Source: Propioniciclava tarda (lineage in GTDB: Bacteria; Actinomycetota; Actinomycetes; Propionibacteriales; Propionibacteriaceae). Taken from it: 64,000 nt of DNA. The notes below the pieces were generated by a model. It worked only from the letters and a program-made list of their open reading frames with translations. It made no database searches and was not told the DNA's origin. Location: contig NZ_FXTL01000002.1 in NCBI RefSeq assembly GCF_900182665.1, forward strand, positions 310,001 through 374,000. The letters are read 5' to 3'. Each line of letters starts with the position of its first letter. The stretch's first letter is position 1. A program made the translations under genes and the position numbers. Shown one piece after another: positions 18,201 to 24,997 of the stretch.

Positions 18201-19021
18201 AGCACCACGCGGGTCCCGCGATGCGGCTGGAAGACCCGGTTCTGCTCGGCTGCCGACAACCGGGCGAACAGGGGCAGGATCTCGACGTCGGGCAGCTTCA
18301 AGGCAGCGATCGCGTCGGCGGCGTCCGCGATCTCGCGCTCGCCGGACAGGAAGACGAGGATGTCGCCCCCGCCGAGGGCGTGCAGGGCCTTGACCGCCTC
18401 GGCGATGCCGTCGACTTGGTCGGCGTCGGGGTTGCTGGGCGGGTCGTAGACCACGTCGACCGGGAACGTGCGACCGGAGACCTCGATGATCGGGGCGCCG
18501 CCGAAGTGGGTGCTGAACCGCTCGGTGTCGATGGTGGCCGAGGTGACGATGACCCGCAGGTCCGGACGCCGCGGCAGCAGCTGTTTGAGGTAGCCGAGCA
18601 GGAAATCGATGTTGAGGCTGCGCTCGTGGGCCTCGTCGATGATGATCGTGTCGTAGTGCCGCAGGTCGCGGTCATGGGCGATCTCGGCCAAGAGGATGCC
18701 GTCGGTCATGACCTTGATCGCGGTGTCGCGTCCGGCCCTGCGGGTGAACCGGACCTGGTAGCCGACCGTGTCGCCCAACTCGACGCCGAGTTCCTCCGCG
18801 ATGCGTCCGGCGACGGTGCGCGCCGCGATCCGGCGAGGTTGGGTGTGGCCGATCCGGCGGCGTCCGGCGGCGAGGCAGATCTTCGGGAGCTGGGTGGTCT
18901 TGCCAGACCCGGTCTCGCCGGCGACGATCACGACCTGATGCGCGTCCAGGGCAGCACGGATCTCGTCGACGGCGGCGCTGATCGGCAGGCCGTCGGGGAA
19001 CGTGATGGGCGTCGACACCAT
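15233..19021 (-). CDS. hrpA: ATP-dependent RNA helicase HrpA
   Basis: A 1262-residue DEAH-box helicase of full length for the HrpA family. Motifs in order: Walker A GETGSGKTTQ near residue 36, Ia TQPRRIAA, DEAH in IIIDEAHERS, motif III VTSATID, and motif VI QRAGRCGRLGPG near residue 327. The helicase core is followed by the HA2/OB region and the long HrpA-specific C-terminal domain (DUF3418). It likely remodels mRNA or ribosomes. The ATG start is at 19021. It stands alone between the PAC2/tesB pair and the stress-protein gene, all on the minus strand. Confidence 0.95.
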   Translation of the reverse strand: MVSTPITFPDGLPISAAVDEIRAALDAHQVVIVAGETGSGKTTQLPKICLAAGRRRIGHTQPRRIAARTVAGRIAEELGVELGDTVGYQVRFTRRAGRDTAIKVMTDGILLAEIAHDRDLRHYDTIIIDEAHERSLNIDFLLGYLKQLLPRRPDLRVIVTSATIDTERFSTHFGGAPIIEVSGRTFPVDVVYDPPSNPDADQVDGIAEAVKALHALGGGDILVFLSGEREIADAADAIAALKLPDVEILPLFARLSAAEQNRVFQPHRGTRVVLATNVAETSLTVPGIRYVVDPGFARISRYSARTKVQRLPIEPISQASANQRAGRCGRLGPGVCIRLYSEDDFASRPEFTEPEILRTNLASVILQMAEARLGPIEDFPFVERPDTHQVRDGLRLLTELGALAKPDARAGVQLTPIGRLLARLPLDPRLGRMLVEADARGCLKKATAIVAALAIPDVRERPADKQQQADEFHRRFWSDDPATASGQRDPSDINAILRLWRHLRTQRRELSGNAFRRLCRDEFLNYLRVREWQDLTSQLRDICKELGLGRTPTAATSDGDGLHISVLSGLLSHVGLVDTAAAARATQPTAKPGRRRPMAEYLGARGARFAIQPGSAAAKAEPPLVMAVELVETSRLWARTVAPIRAEWIEDVGAHLVKRQYSEPRWSASGGQVVADERVSLLGVPIVAGRTVSYGGIDPVVAREIFIQSALVEGQWRTRHHFFARNERVRREAEDLEERTRRRDLVVDDRALFAFYDERIPAGITTVAHFDRWWRDKRRADDAFLDLTFDDITSDAAGGLRPDDFPDVWTVGDTSVPVSYTFDPGQRHDGVTVELDVSLLNQVDAAPFTWQVPGLRLELATELIRGLPKATRVRFVPAPDWARRALDHLGAKPELSALPFPVALARALTALSGDPLTEDAFGVDALPEHLRVTYVVTDATLRAQESELGHGKDLAALRKQFAPALAQRLNAAAGELAHAGASNWQFGTIPETVELATTPSPLFGYPALVDLTDKVGVRIANTARQASRWQRLGLRRLVTLVSVDPTRSVFAHLSNETKFALAAGPYASLNALLADARLKATADLLARAGIDADRVRDEAAFARVVEVVRPDVANRMQQVVAIAGRILGRHQAVLRAVEGRPTDASLADLRAQLDNLVFPGFIAATPEPHFGALERYLQAAQSRVAAWTSHPAREQQGLEVIGALEDAYAAVVDRYDVGELPAEAAEVGWLLEELRVSLFAQSLGTAQPVSAKRVRSAIDALG

Positions 19022-19067
19022 GGCCGCGCCACTCTACCGCCGGGGTGGAAGCGGCCCCAGGTGGGCG

Positions 19068-19937
19068 TCAGCCGTGCCGGATCAGGCCGAGCGTGCAGCC
19101 CGAGTGAGCCATCAGCCCTCGAACCACGCCGCCCAAGCTGTAGGTCGGGAAGGTCGGGTGGACGCCCACGATCAGGAGATCCAGTTCTTCGGACATCGAC
19201 ACCAGCTCATCGATCGGGCTGCCGAATCGGACGTCCACCGCGACGGGGACGCCCGGGATCTCCTCGGTGAGGCGGTCGACGGCAGCCTGAACCTTCTGGC
19301 GGACGTCCTCGATCGCGCGGAGTCGCTGCTCTTCGGACACGGTGCCACCGAAGAAGCGGCCCTGGGGCTTCTTCACCACGCTCACGACGTGCACGCGATC
19401 CCCGAGACGCTTGGCCCGCTTCATGGCCCACTCGACCGCCACCAGGCCGTGCGCGACCGGGTCGAGACCGACCCCGATGACCCGCTGCGGCGCGTCCGCG
19501 CGGTTGAGGGCGGACACCATGATCACCGGGCAGCCGGCGGTGCCGACGAGGCCGACCGCCGTCGAGCCGACGAACATCGAGTGCGTTCCGCTTTCGGCGC
19601 GGCGTCCGACCACGACCACGGACGCCGCCTCCGACAGCCGCGAGAGCACCGCTGCGGGCTGGCCGACCACGCACTCGGTCAGGATGTCCTCCAGTGGGAC
19701 GCCCAGCCCGTGGGCGATCTCCCCGGCCTGCGCGAGCAGCTCGAGGCCCTCGCGACGGACGGCGTCCACATCGAAGACGATGCCCCAGGCGCTGTTGAGC
19801 ACGGTGTCGTCCACGGCGTAGACGATGCGCAACATGCCCTCGCGGGCGACCGCCTCGGTGGCCGCGAAGGTGAGGGCGGCCATGCCGTCATCGGAGCCGT
19901 CGTAGCCGACCAGCACCTTCACGTCCGACGCGCTCAT
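19068..19937 (-). CDS. universal stress protein with two UspA domains
   Basis: A 289-residue tandem UspA protein. Domain 1 begins VKVLVGYDGSDDGMAAL and ends near residue 145; domain 2 begins RVIGVGLDPVAHGLVAVEWA and ends LGGVVRGLMAHSGCTLGLI, where the glycine pattern matches the ATP-binding G-2x-G-9x-G(S/T) motif only partly. Tandem Usp proteins are typical of actinobacteria and are linked to hypoxia or stationary phase. The next gene upstream, a PPOX-fold protein, is often a neighbour of Usp genes. Confidence 0.88.
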   Translation of the reverse strand: MSASDVKVLVGYDGSDDGMAALTFAATEAVAREGMLRIVYAVDDTVLNSAWGIVFDVDAVRREGLELLAQAGEIAHGLGVPLEDILTECVVGQPAAVLSRLSEAASVVVVGRRAESGTHSMFVGSTAVGLVGTAGCPVIMVSALNRADAPQRVIGVGLDPVAHGLVAVEWAMKRAKRLGDRVHVVSVVKKPQGRFFGGTVSEEQRLRAIEDVRQKVQAAVDRLTEEIPGVPVAVDVRFGSPIDELVSMSEELDLLIVGVHPTFPTYSLGGVVRGLMAHSGCTLGLIRHG

Positions 19938-19952
19938 GCTTCCTCCGCTTTC

Positions 19953-20342
19953 TCAGTCTGCCGAGACCGACCTGCCCGACAGCTGCCGGGGAGTGATCTC
20001 GAGCGCCACGTATTCTTCACCCGGCGCCCAGGGACGGCACAGCCCGGCAGGAAATTCGCCTTGCCAGGCCTGGACGGTCCCCCGCACCAGCACGCTCCAC
20101 CCGGTCAACGTGACCGGATCGAGGTCGTCGACCTCGAAGGCCACCTCGGTCGGCTGAGCCAACGTCGCCAGGACGCCCGACGCACCCACCTGCAAGCCAA
20201 GACGCCCGTCGACGTGGACGCCGTAGGCCACCGGAAGGGACGTCAGACCCTCTGGTGCCTGCCAGGTCAGCCGCCCGACGGTGGCGTCCCGCAGCAGGTT
20301 CCGACACTCCTGCGTGTCGATCGGCAACAGGTGGCCAGTCAT
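19953..20342 (-). CDS. pyridoxamine 5'-phosphate oxidase-fold protein
   Basis: A 129-residue split-barrel flavin or F420-binding protein. The opening LDTQECRNLL-like segment (LPIDTQECRNLLRDATVGRL) followed by LPVAYGV and VAFEVDDLDPVTLTGWSVLVRG matches the actinobacterial PPOX family. It lies 15 bp upstream of the stress-protein gene, so they form a likely operon. No DosR-type palindrome was found upstream. Enzymatic activity is not predictable. Confidence 0.8.
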   Translation of the reverse strand: MTGHLLPIDTQECRNLLRDATVGRLTWQAPEGLTSLPVAYGVHVDGRLGLQVGASGVLATLAQPTEVAFEVDDLDPVTLTGWSVLVRGTVQAWQGEFPAGLCRPWAPGEEYVALEITPRQLSGRSVSAD

Positions 20343-20392
20343 CCGGCTACCCGACGATGGATCATGGTCCGTAGGCTACAGCGCCGACACGA

Positions 20393-21361
20393 CTACGTGT
20401 GATCGTCCGCGCCGGGGCCTTCGTCGGCGAACGTGGTGCGGCCACGCAGCTTGGCCGCCAGTTCGTTGTCGATGGCGTCGCTGGTGACGGTGACCAGCTG
20501 CAGCGCCTGGCTGAGGTGGGCCGGCACGAACGGCTGCCCGTAGACCGAGAGGCTCGCGTAGACGCGGTCGCGAATGAGGATGAACCGGACGAAGCGGGCG
20601 TCGGTGTTCAGGTCGCTGAGCACCTCCATCGCCCGCGAACGACCGTCGACGTCGTGGACCAGGGACGCGAAGACCAGCACCTCGCGGGCGTCCGGGGTGG
20701 TCCGGACGAAGACCATGGTCGAACCGACCCGGATGCCGTAGTCGCCGTCGGCGTCCTGCACCGGCGGGTGGCCGAGGAGGCGTCCGAGCTGCGCCCGGAC
20801 CAGCGCGTCCAGGTGCTGTCGATCACGCGGCTGGACGGCCACCAACTCCTCTTCGGTGAAGGACGGGGGCGGCTGTGCCGGGAGCTCGGCGACGGCAGGG
20901 GGCGTCAGGATCTCGGCAAGGTGATCGGGGGCCAGGAAGGCCGGGTGGGGCACGCCGAACACCTCGTGGAGGGCGAAGATCGCCTTGTCAGCCAGGACTT
21001 GGGGGGCCTCCTGCTCGCCTTCAGTCTCGAAGCGCGTGGCCGACGGGCCGTCTGGGGAGGGCGGCGTCCACCCGCCGCGCTCGAGCGCGGCCAGCTGGTC
21101 GGCCGTGAGCTGGAAATGCGCCCCGAGCTCGGCGTTGCCCGGGGTCTCGGCGCGGAGGCGTCCGGCGGGCAGGCAGCGGAACTGGACGAACGGCGGCTCG
21201 GTGACCTGCTCGGACGCGACGGCGCCGATCGTCAGCTCGGCGGACTCGTCCATCACGGACAGGACTTCGGCGAGCCTCGTCCCGAACAGGGCCCAGGCCT
21301 CTGCGGTGCTCCGGTCGATGTCGAAGTCGGAGACCGAGGATGCGTCGGTGGCGTCGTTCAC
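20393..21361 (-). CDS. YbjN/T3SS-chaperone-like (TY-Chap) protein
   Basis: A 322-residue soluble protein. The N-terminal 120 residues (AWALFGTRLAEVLSVMDESAELTI, FVQFRCLPAGRLRAE) and the C-terminal 150 residues (VGSTMVFVRTTPDAREVLVFASLV, FVRFILIRDRVYASLSVYGQPFVPAHL) look like the two-domain actinobacterial proteins classed with YbjN and type III secretion chaperones. That assignment is from memory of the pattern. Function is unknown. It is followed on the same strand by the PPOX and Usp genes. Confidence 0.55.
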   Translation of the reverse strand: MNDATDASSVSDFDIDRSTAEAWALFGTRLAEVLSVMDESAELTIGAVASEQVTEPPFVQFRCLPAGRLRAETPGNAELGAHFQLTADQLAALERGGWTPPSPDGPSATRFETEGEQEAPQVLADKAIFALHEVFGVPHPAFLAPDHLAEILTPPAVAELPAQPPPSFTEEELVAVQPRDRQHLDALVRAQLGRLLGHPPVQDADGDYGIRVGSTMVFVRTTPDAREVLVFASLVHDVDGRSRAMEVLSDLNTDARFVRFILIRDRVYASLSVYGQPFVPAHLSQALQLVTVTSDAIDNELAAKLRGRTTFADEGPGADDHT

Positions 21362-21394
21362 GCGGCCAACCTATCCGCCTCCGTCACCGTCGTG

Positions 21395-22324
21395 TCAGGA
21401 GAGCCACGCCGAGATCGCCGTGATCACGGGCACGGTCAGGATCGTTGACCAGAAAAGAGCGTCCCGGGCCACGGGTAACGCGACGCGGTAGCGCGACGCG
21501 ATCACGAAGATGTTCTGGGCCGACGGCAGGGCGGCGATCACGGTCACCGCCATCAGCCCTGCCGGCGGTAGTCCGAGGAGCCGGCCGACGCCCCAGGCGA
21601 CCGCTGGCATCACGATCAGCTTGATGGCCTGGATGGCCCAGACCTCCCCGGCGTGCGCCCCACGACCCGGCAGCGGGTCGAGGCGCAGCGAGATGCCGAA
21701 CGCGATCAGCATCAACGGCACCGCGGTGGCCCCGACCATCGCCACCGCGTCCAGCAGCCAGCTTGGCAGCGGCGGCTGGGTGAGGTTCACCAGCAGGCCC
21801 GCCAGGATGCCGACCGTGATCGGGTTCCGCAACGGCAGCAGCGCGTACCTCGCCGGCGACAGTCTCACGCCGTCGGCGCGGGCCGCCGAGGCGTCCAGAC
21901 AGGCCAGCGCGAAGGGCTGCAGCAGACCGACCTGGAGCAGCAGGATGGGGGCCATCCAGGTCATGTCACCCAGCACGTGCAGGGCGATCGGCAGGCCGAG
22001 ATTGCCCGCGTTGGTATAGGCAGCCGAGAGCCAGCCGATCGTGCCGGCGTCCAATCCGTGGCGGAGCCAGAGGGCGTTGACGAGCAGGTACACGCCGATC
22101 GCGGCGGCGATCGCCACCACGGACGCGAGCAGCGTCGGCGACACCAGGTGGCCCAGCGAGCCCTTGGCCACGATCGTGAACAGCAGAGCGGGGGACGCCG
22201 CCGCGAACGTCAGCTTGTTCAGCGTCGCCTCGGCGGACGCCCCCAGGACGCCGGTGTGGGCCAGCAGGGCACCCAAGGCGACGATCGACCAGATGATCGC
22301 GAATCCGCCCAACGCTGCCAGCAC
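21395..22324 (-). CDS. AEC family transporter
   Basis: A 309-residue integral membrane protein with about ten hydrophobic segments and the repeated five-helix pattern of the auxin efflux carrier family. Family-typical stretches are AAYTNAGNLGLPIALHVLGD near residue 105 and LIAFGISLRL near residue 210, plus the end segment IAALPSAQNIFVIASRY. Such proteins export organic acids or similar anions; the substrate is unknown. Divergent from the acyltransferase gene with 42 bp between starts. Confidence 0.88.
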   Translation of the reverse strand: MLAALGGFAIIWSIVALGALLAHTGVLGASAEATLNKLTFAAASPALLFTIVAKGSLGHLVSPTLLASVVAIAAAIGVYLLVNALWLRHGLDAGTIGWLSAAYTNAGNLGLPIALHVLGDMTWMAPILLLQVGLLQPFALACLDASAARADGVRLSPARYALLPLRNPITVGILAGLLVNLTQPPLPSWLLDAVAMVGATAVPLMLIAFGISLRLDPLPGRGAHAGEVWAIQAIKLIVMPAVAWGVGRLLGLPPAGLMAVTVIAALPSAQNIFVIASRYRVALPVARDALFWSTILTVPVITAISAWLS

Positions 22325-22350
22325 GCGCTCAGCCTAGGGCCCGACTCGCC

Positions 22351-22356
22351 TACGAT
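22351..22356 (+). promoter_or_regulatory. -10 hexamer upstream of the acyltransferase
   Basis: TACGAT lies 10 nt before the ATG at 22367, which would leave a leader of only about 4 nt. This argues for the ATG at 22367 over the one at 22355, which overlaps the hexamer. Confidence 0.45.
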
Positions 22357-22366
22357 GACCCGCGTC

Positions 22367-23626
22367 ATGGACGTCGTGCGCGAGCCCCGAAACCACGTGA
22401 TCGATGCCGCCCGCGCGGCCTCGATCGTCGTCGTCGTCGTGTTCCACGCGCTGCTCTACGAGGTTCGCCTGGTGGACGGGCGTCCGGCCCTGGTGCCGTG
22501 GGCGCCGCCGCACGTGCCGTGGTGGCCCCTGTCCTGGCTGTTCATGGTGATCCCGATCTTCTTCATCGCCGGCGGCTACGCGCACGCGCTACTGGTCGAC
22601 CGGATGCGTCTGCAGGGCACGAGCTACGCACACTTCCTGGCCAATCGTGGACGCCGCCTCATCGGCCCGTTGATCCTGTTCGTGACGGTGCTGGCACTCG
22701 CCAGCACCGTGGCCGCCTGGCTGGGCTACGCGGACGTCGTGATCCCTGGCACCCGACAGCTGATGCAGCTGCTGTGGTTCATCTCGGTCTACCTGGTCAT
22801 CGCCGCCGTCGCGCCGTGGGCGGTGGCGGCTCACGAGCGGTGGGGGTGGCGGCCCATGCTGGTCGCAGCAGTCGCCGCGGCCGGGGTCGACACCTGGTCG
22901 TTCGCCACCGACGAGTTCTGGCTGCGCAACCTCAACATGCTGCTCGTCTGGCCGCTGGCCCACCAGCTCGGCATCGCCTACCACCGCGGCTGGTTCCGGA
23001 CGGGTCACGCGCTGGGTGCCGTGCTGGCGCTGGCGGGTGGGGTGTCCGGGATCGCGGTGCTGGTCTTCGGCTTTGGCTATCCGGGCAGTGCGGTGGGGCT
23101 GGCCGACATTCCGATCGCCAACGTCCAGCCGCCGACCCTGGCCATGGGCTTCCTCGCCCTCGCGCAGTGTGGGGCGCTCGCGCTCGTCGAGCGGGCCGGC
23201 TGGCTGCGCGATGTGTCGGGACGCGTCCAGCGGGCTCTCGCGTTGGTCAATGCCCTGATGATGACCGCCTACCTGTGGCACATCGGGTGCATCGCCCTGG
23301 CCGCGGGGGCGCTGCTCGCCCTCAGCATCGCGGCACCTGCGGCGTCCGGGATCGTGCTGTCCCAGGCGAGCGTCGCGGTCCTCAGCCTGGCCATCGTGGT
23401 GGCCGTCGTGCCCCTGCTCGGACGCATCGAGTACCGGCTCATTCCGCCGCTCGGGGAGCACCAGGACGGACGCATCGTGGTCGTGGCCTACGCCATCCTC
23501 GTGCTCGGGACGGGGATTGTCTGGCAGACGGGGACGGTCCTGCATCCGGCCAGCCCCGGATCAACGGCTGGGGTGGGGCTGGTCTGGCTCGGGTCCTGGC
23601 TGATGCGTCGGGCCGCGAACGCCTAG
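22367..23626 (+). CDS. membrane acyltransferase family 3 protein
   Basis: A 419-residue protein with about ten transmembrane segments. The N-terminal motif RNHVIDAARAASIVVVVVFH carries the family arginine and histidine (R-x10-H type) of acyltransferase 3 proteins that O-acylate sugars or lipids at the membrane. The partial pattern FFIAGGYAHALL follows. The acceptor is unknown. Start choice rests on the -10 hexamer. Its stop faces the stop of the ArsR gene 17 bp away. Confidence 0.8.
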   Translation: MDVVREPRNHVIDAARAASIVVVVVFHALLYEVRLVDGRPALVPWAPPHVPWWPLSWLFMVIPIFFIAGGYAHALLVDRMRLQGTSYAHFLANRGRRLIGPLILFVTVLALASTVAAWLGYADVVIPGTRQLMQLLWFISVYLVIAAVAPWAVAAHERWGWRPMLVAAVAAAGVDTWSFATDEFWLRNLNMLLVWPLAHQLGIAYHRGWFRTGHALGAVLALAGGVSGIAVLVFGFGYPGSAVGLADIPIANVQPPTLAMGFLALAQCGALALVERAGWLRDVSGRVQRALALVNALMMTAYLWHIGCIALAAGALLALSIAAPAASGIVLSQASVAVLSLAIVVAVVPLLGRIEYRLIPPLGEHQDGRIVVVAYAILVLGTGIVWQTGTVLHPASPGSTAGVGLVWLGSWLMRRAANA

Positions 23627-23642
23627 CAGGCTCCCAGAGGCT

Positions 23643-23999
23643 CTAGCGCGCGACCCGCAAGGACGGACGCGGCTGCCGAAGCTGTCGTCCCGCCCGCGCC
23701 ACGAGGTCGAAGACCGCGTCGGAGGTGGTGGCGTAGATCATCTCTCGACCGTTGCGCGCGCCGGCGACGAGGCCGGCAGACCGCAGCACGCGCAGGTGCT
23801 GGGAGACGAGCGGCTGAGACACTGCTAGGGCCTCGACGAGTTCGTTCACGCTGCGCGACCGCTCCTGGAGCAGGACGACGATGCCCACCCGCAGGGGCGA
23901 TCCCAGCGCCCGGAAGACGCTTCCGAGTTCCTCCCATTCCGCGTTGCGTTGCCCGTGGTCCTCTGCGGTCGGTCGCGGTGAACTTGTAGCGTGCGCCAT
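23643..23999 (-). CDS. ArsR/SmtB family transcriptional regulator
   Basis: A 118-residue winged-helix repressor. The helix-turn-helix is VNELVEALAVSQPLVSQHLR near residues 51-70, followed by the wing LVAGARNGREMIYATT. There are no cysteines in the recognition helix, so the inducer may be Zn/Ni bound by His/Asp residues, or something else. It is probably leaderless, with a TACGGT -10 (24007-24012, minus strand) ending 7 nt before the ATG. It is divergent from the patatin gene, a possible target. Confidence 0.88.
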   Translation of the reverse strand: MAHATSSPRPTAEDHGQRNAEWEELGSVFRALGSPLRVGIVVLLQERSRSVNELVEALAVSQPLVSQHLRVLRSAGLVAGARNGREMIYATTSDAVFDLVARAGRQLRQPRPSLRVAR

Positions 24000-24006
24000 G
24001 CGTGTG

Positions 24007-24012
24007 ACCGTA
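24007..24012 (-). promoter_or_regulatory. -10 hexamer of the ArsR gene
   Basis: TACGGT on the minus strand, 7 nt before the start codon at 23999, predicts a leaderless transcript. Confidence 0.45.
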
Positions 24013-24079
24013 TGTGTGGGGTCCGACGGACGTGAAGTGCCCCTCGGGGTGACAGGGTCGAGCGGGCTCGCTCTCGACG

Positions 24080-24085
24080 TACGCT
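24080..24085 (+). promoter_or_regulatory. -10 hexamer of the patatin gene
   Basis: TACGCT ends 6 nt before the ATG at 24092, again the leaderless arrangement; no Shine-Dalgarno sequence is visible. Confidence 0.45.
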
Positions 24086-24091
24086 GAGCGG

Positions 24092-24997
24092 ATGAACACC
24101 CCCGCGGGACTTCCCGCCGCTCCCAACGTCACGGACACCGCGCTCATCTGGGAAGGAGGGGGTATGCGGGCTGCGTACTCCTCGGGCGCTCTGGTGACAA
24201 TGCTGGCCCACGGCATCCGCTTCGGCTGGGTCGGCGGCATCTCGGCGGGCTCAAGCTGCACCTGCAACTACGTCGCCCAGGACGCCGATCGCGCGCGTCG
24301 GTCCTTCGTCGATCTCGCCGCCGATCCACGCTTCGGCGATCTGCGGACGTTCGTCTCGGGGAAGGGCTTCTTTCACGCCGAGTACATCTACGAGGGCACC
24401 GGGCACCCCGGCCAGGCACTTCCCTTTCCCTACGAGCGGTTCATGGCGAACGAGGCCCGCGTCCGGATCGGCGCGGTGAAGGCGTCCACCGGGGAGACCG
24501 TCTACTGGGGCAAGGACGACCTCGGCGGCCTGGACGGGCTCATGAAGAGGGTCCGGGCGTCGTCGACCATGCCCATCCTGATGCCGATGCCCGAGATCGA
24601 CTCCGAGCGCTACGTCGACGGCGCGCTCGGGACGTCCGGCGGCATCGCCCTCGACATCGCTCAGGAGGACGGGTTTTCGAAGTTCTTCGTCGTGCTGACG
24701 CGCCCGGCCGGCTATCGGAAGCGTCCGGAGCGGCACCCAGGTCTGTACCGGAGGGCCCTGCGTGGGTTCCCCGTGGTCGTGGACGCGCTGCTGCATCGCT
24801 ACCAGCGCTACAACGAGACTCTGGACCAACTCGAGGAGCTCGAACGGCAGGGACGCGCCTACCTCTTCCGTCCGGTCGATCTGCGCATCACCAACTCCGA
24901 GAAGCGCCTCGACCGGCTCGATCACGCCTTCCAGGCCGGCCGCATCCAGGCGGCCGGCGAGGTCGGCCGCTGGAAGGACTTCCTCGGCCTCGCCTAG
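24092..24997 (+). CDS. patatin-like phospholipase
   Basis: A 301-residue lipid acyl hydrolase. The catalytic dyad is visible: the oxyanion motif EGGGMRAAYSSG near residue 22, the nucleophile Ser in GGISAGSS near residue 51, and the Asp of VDGALG near residue 176. The overall form resembles the YjjU/RssA-type single-domain patatins. It could act on membrane phospholipids. Its TAG stop overlaps by 4 bp the stop of the convergent GlmS-like gene (CTAG shared). Confidence 0.88.
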   Translation: MNTPAGLPAAPNVTDTALIWEGGGMRAAYSSGALVTMLAHGIRFGWVGGISAGSSCTCNYVAQDADRARRSFVDLAADPRFGDLRTFVSGKGFFHAEYIYEGTGHPGQALPFPYERFMANEARVRIGAVKASTGETVYWGKDDLGGLDGLMKRVRASSTMPILMPMPEIDSERYVDGALGTSGGIALDIAQEDGFSKFFVVLTRPAGYRKRPERHPGLYRRALRGFPVVVDALLHRYQRYNETLDQLEELERQGRAYLFRPVDLRITNSEKRLDRLDHAFQAGRIQAAGEVGRWKDFLGLA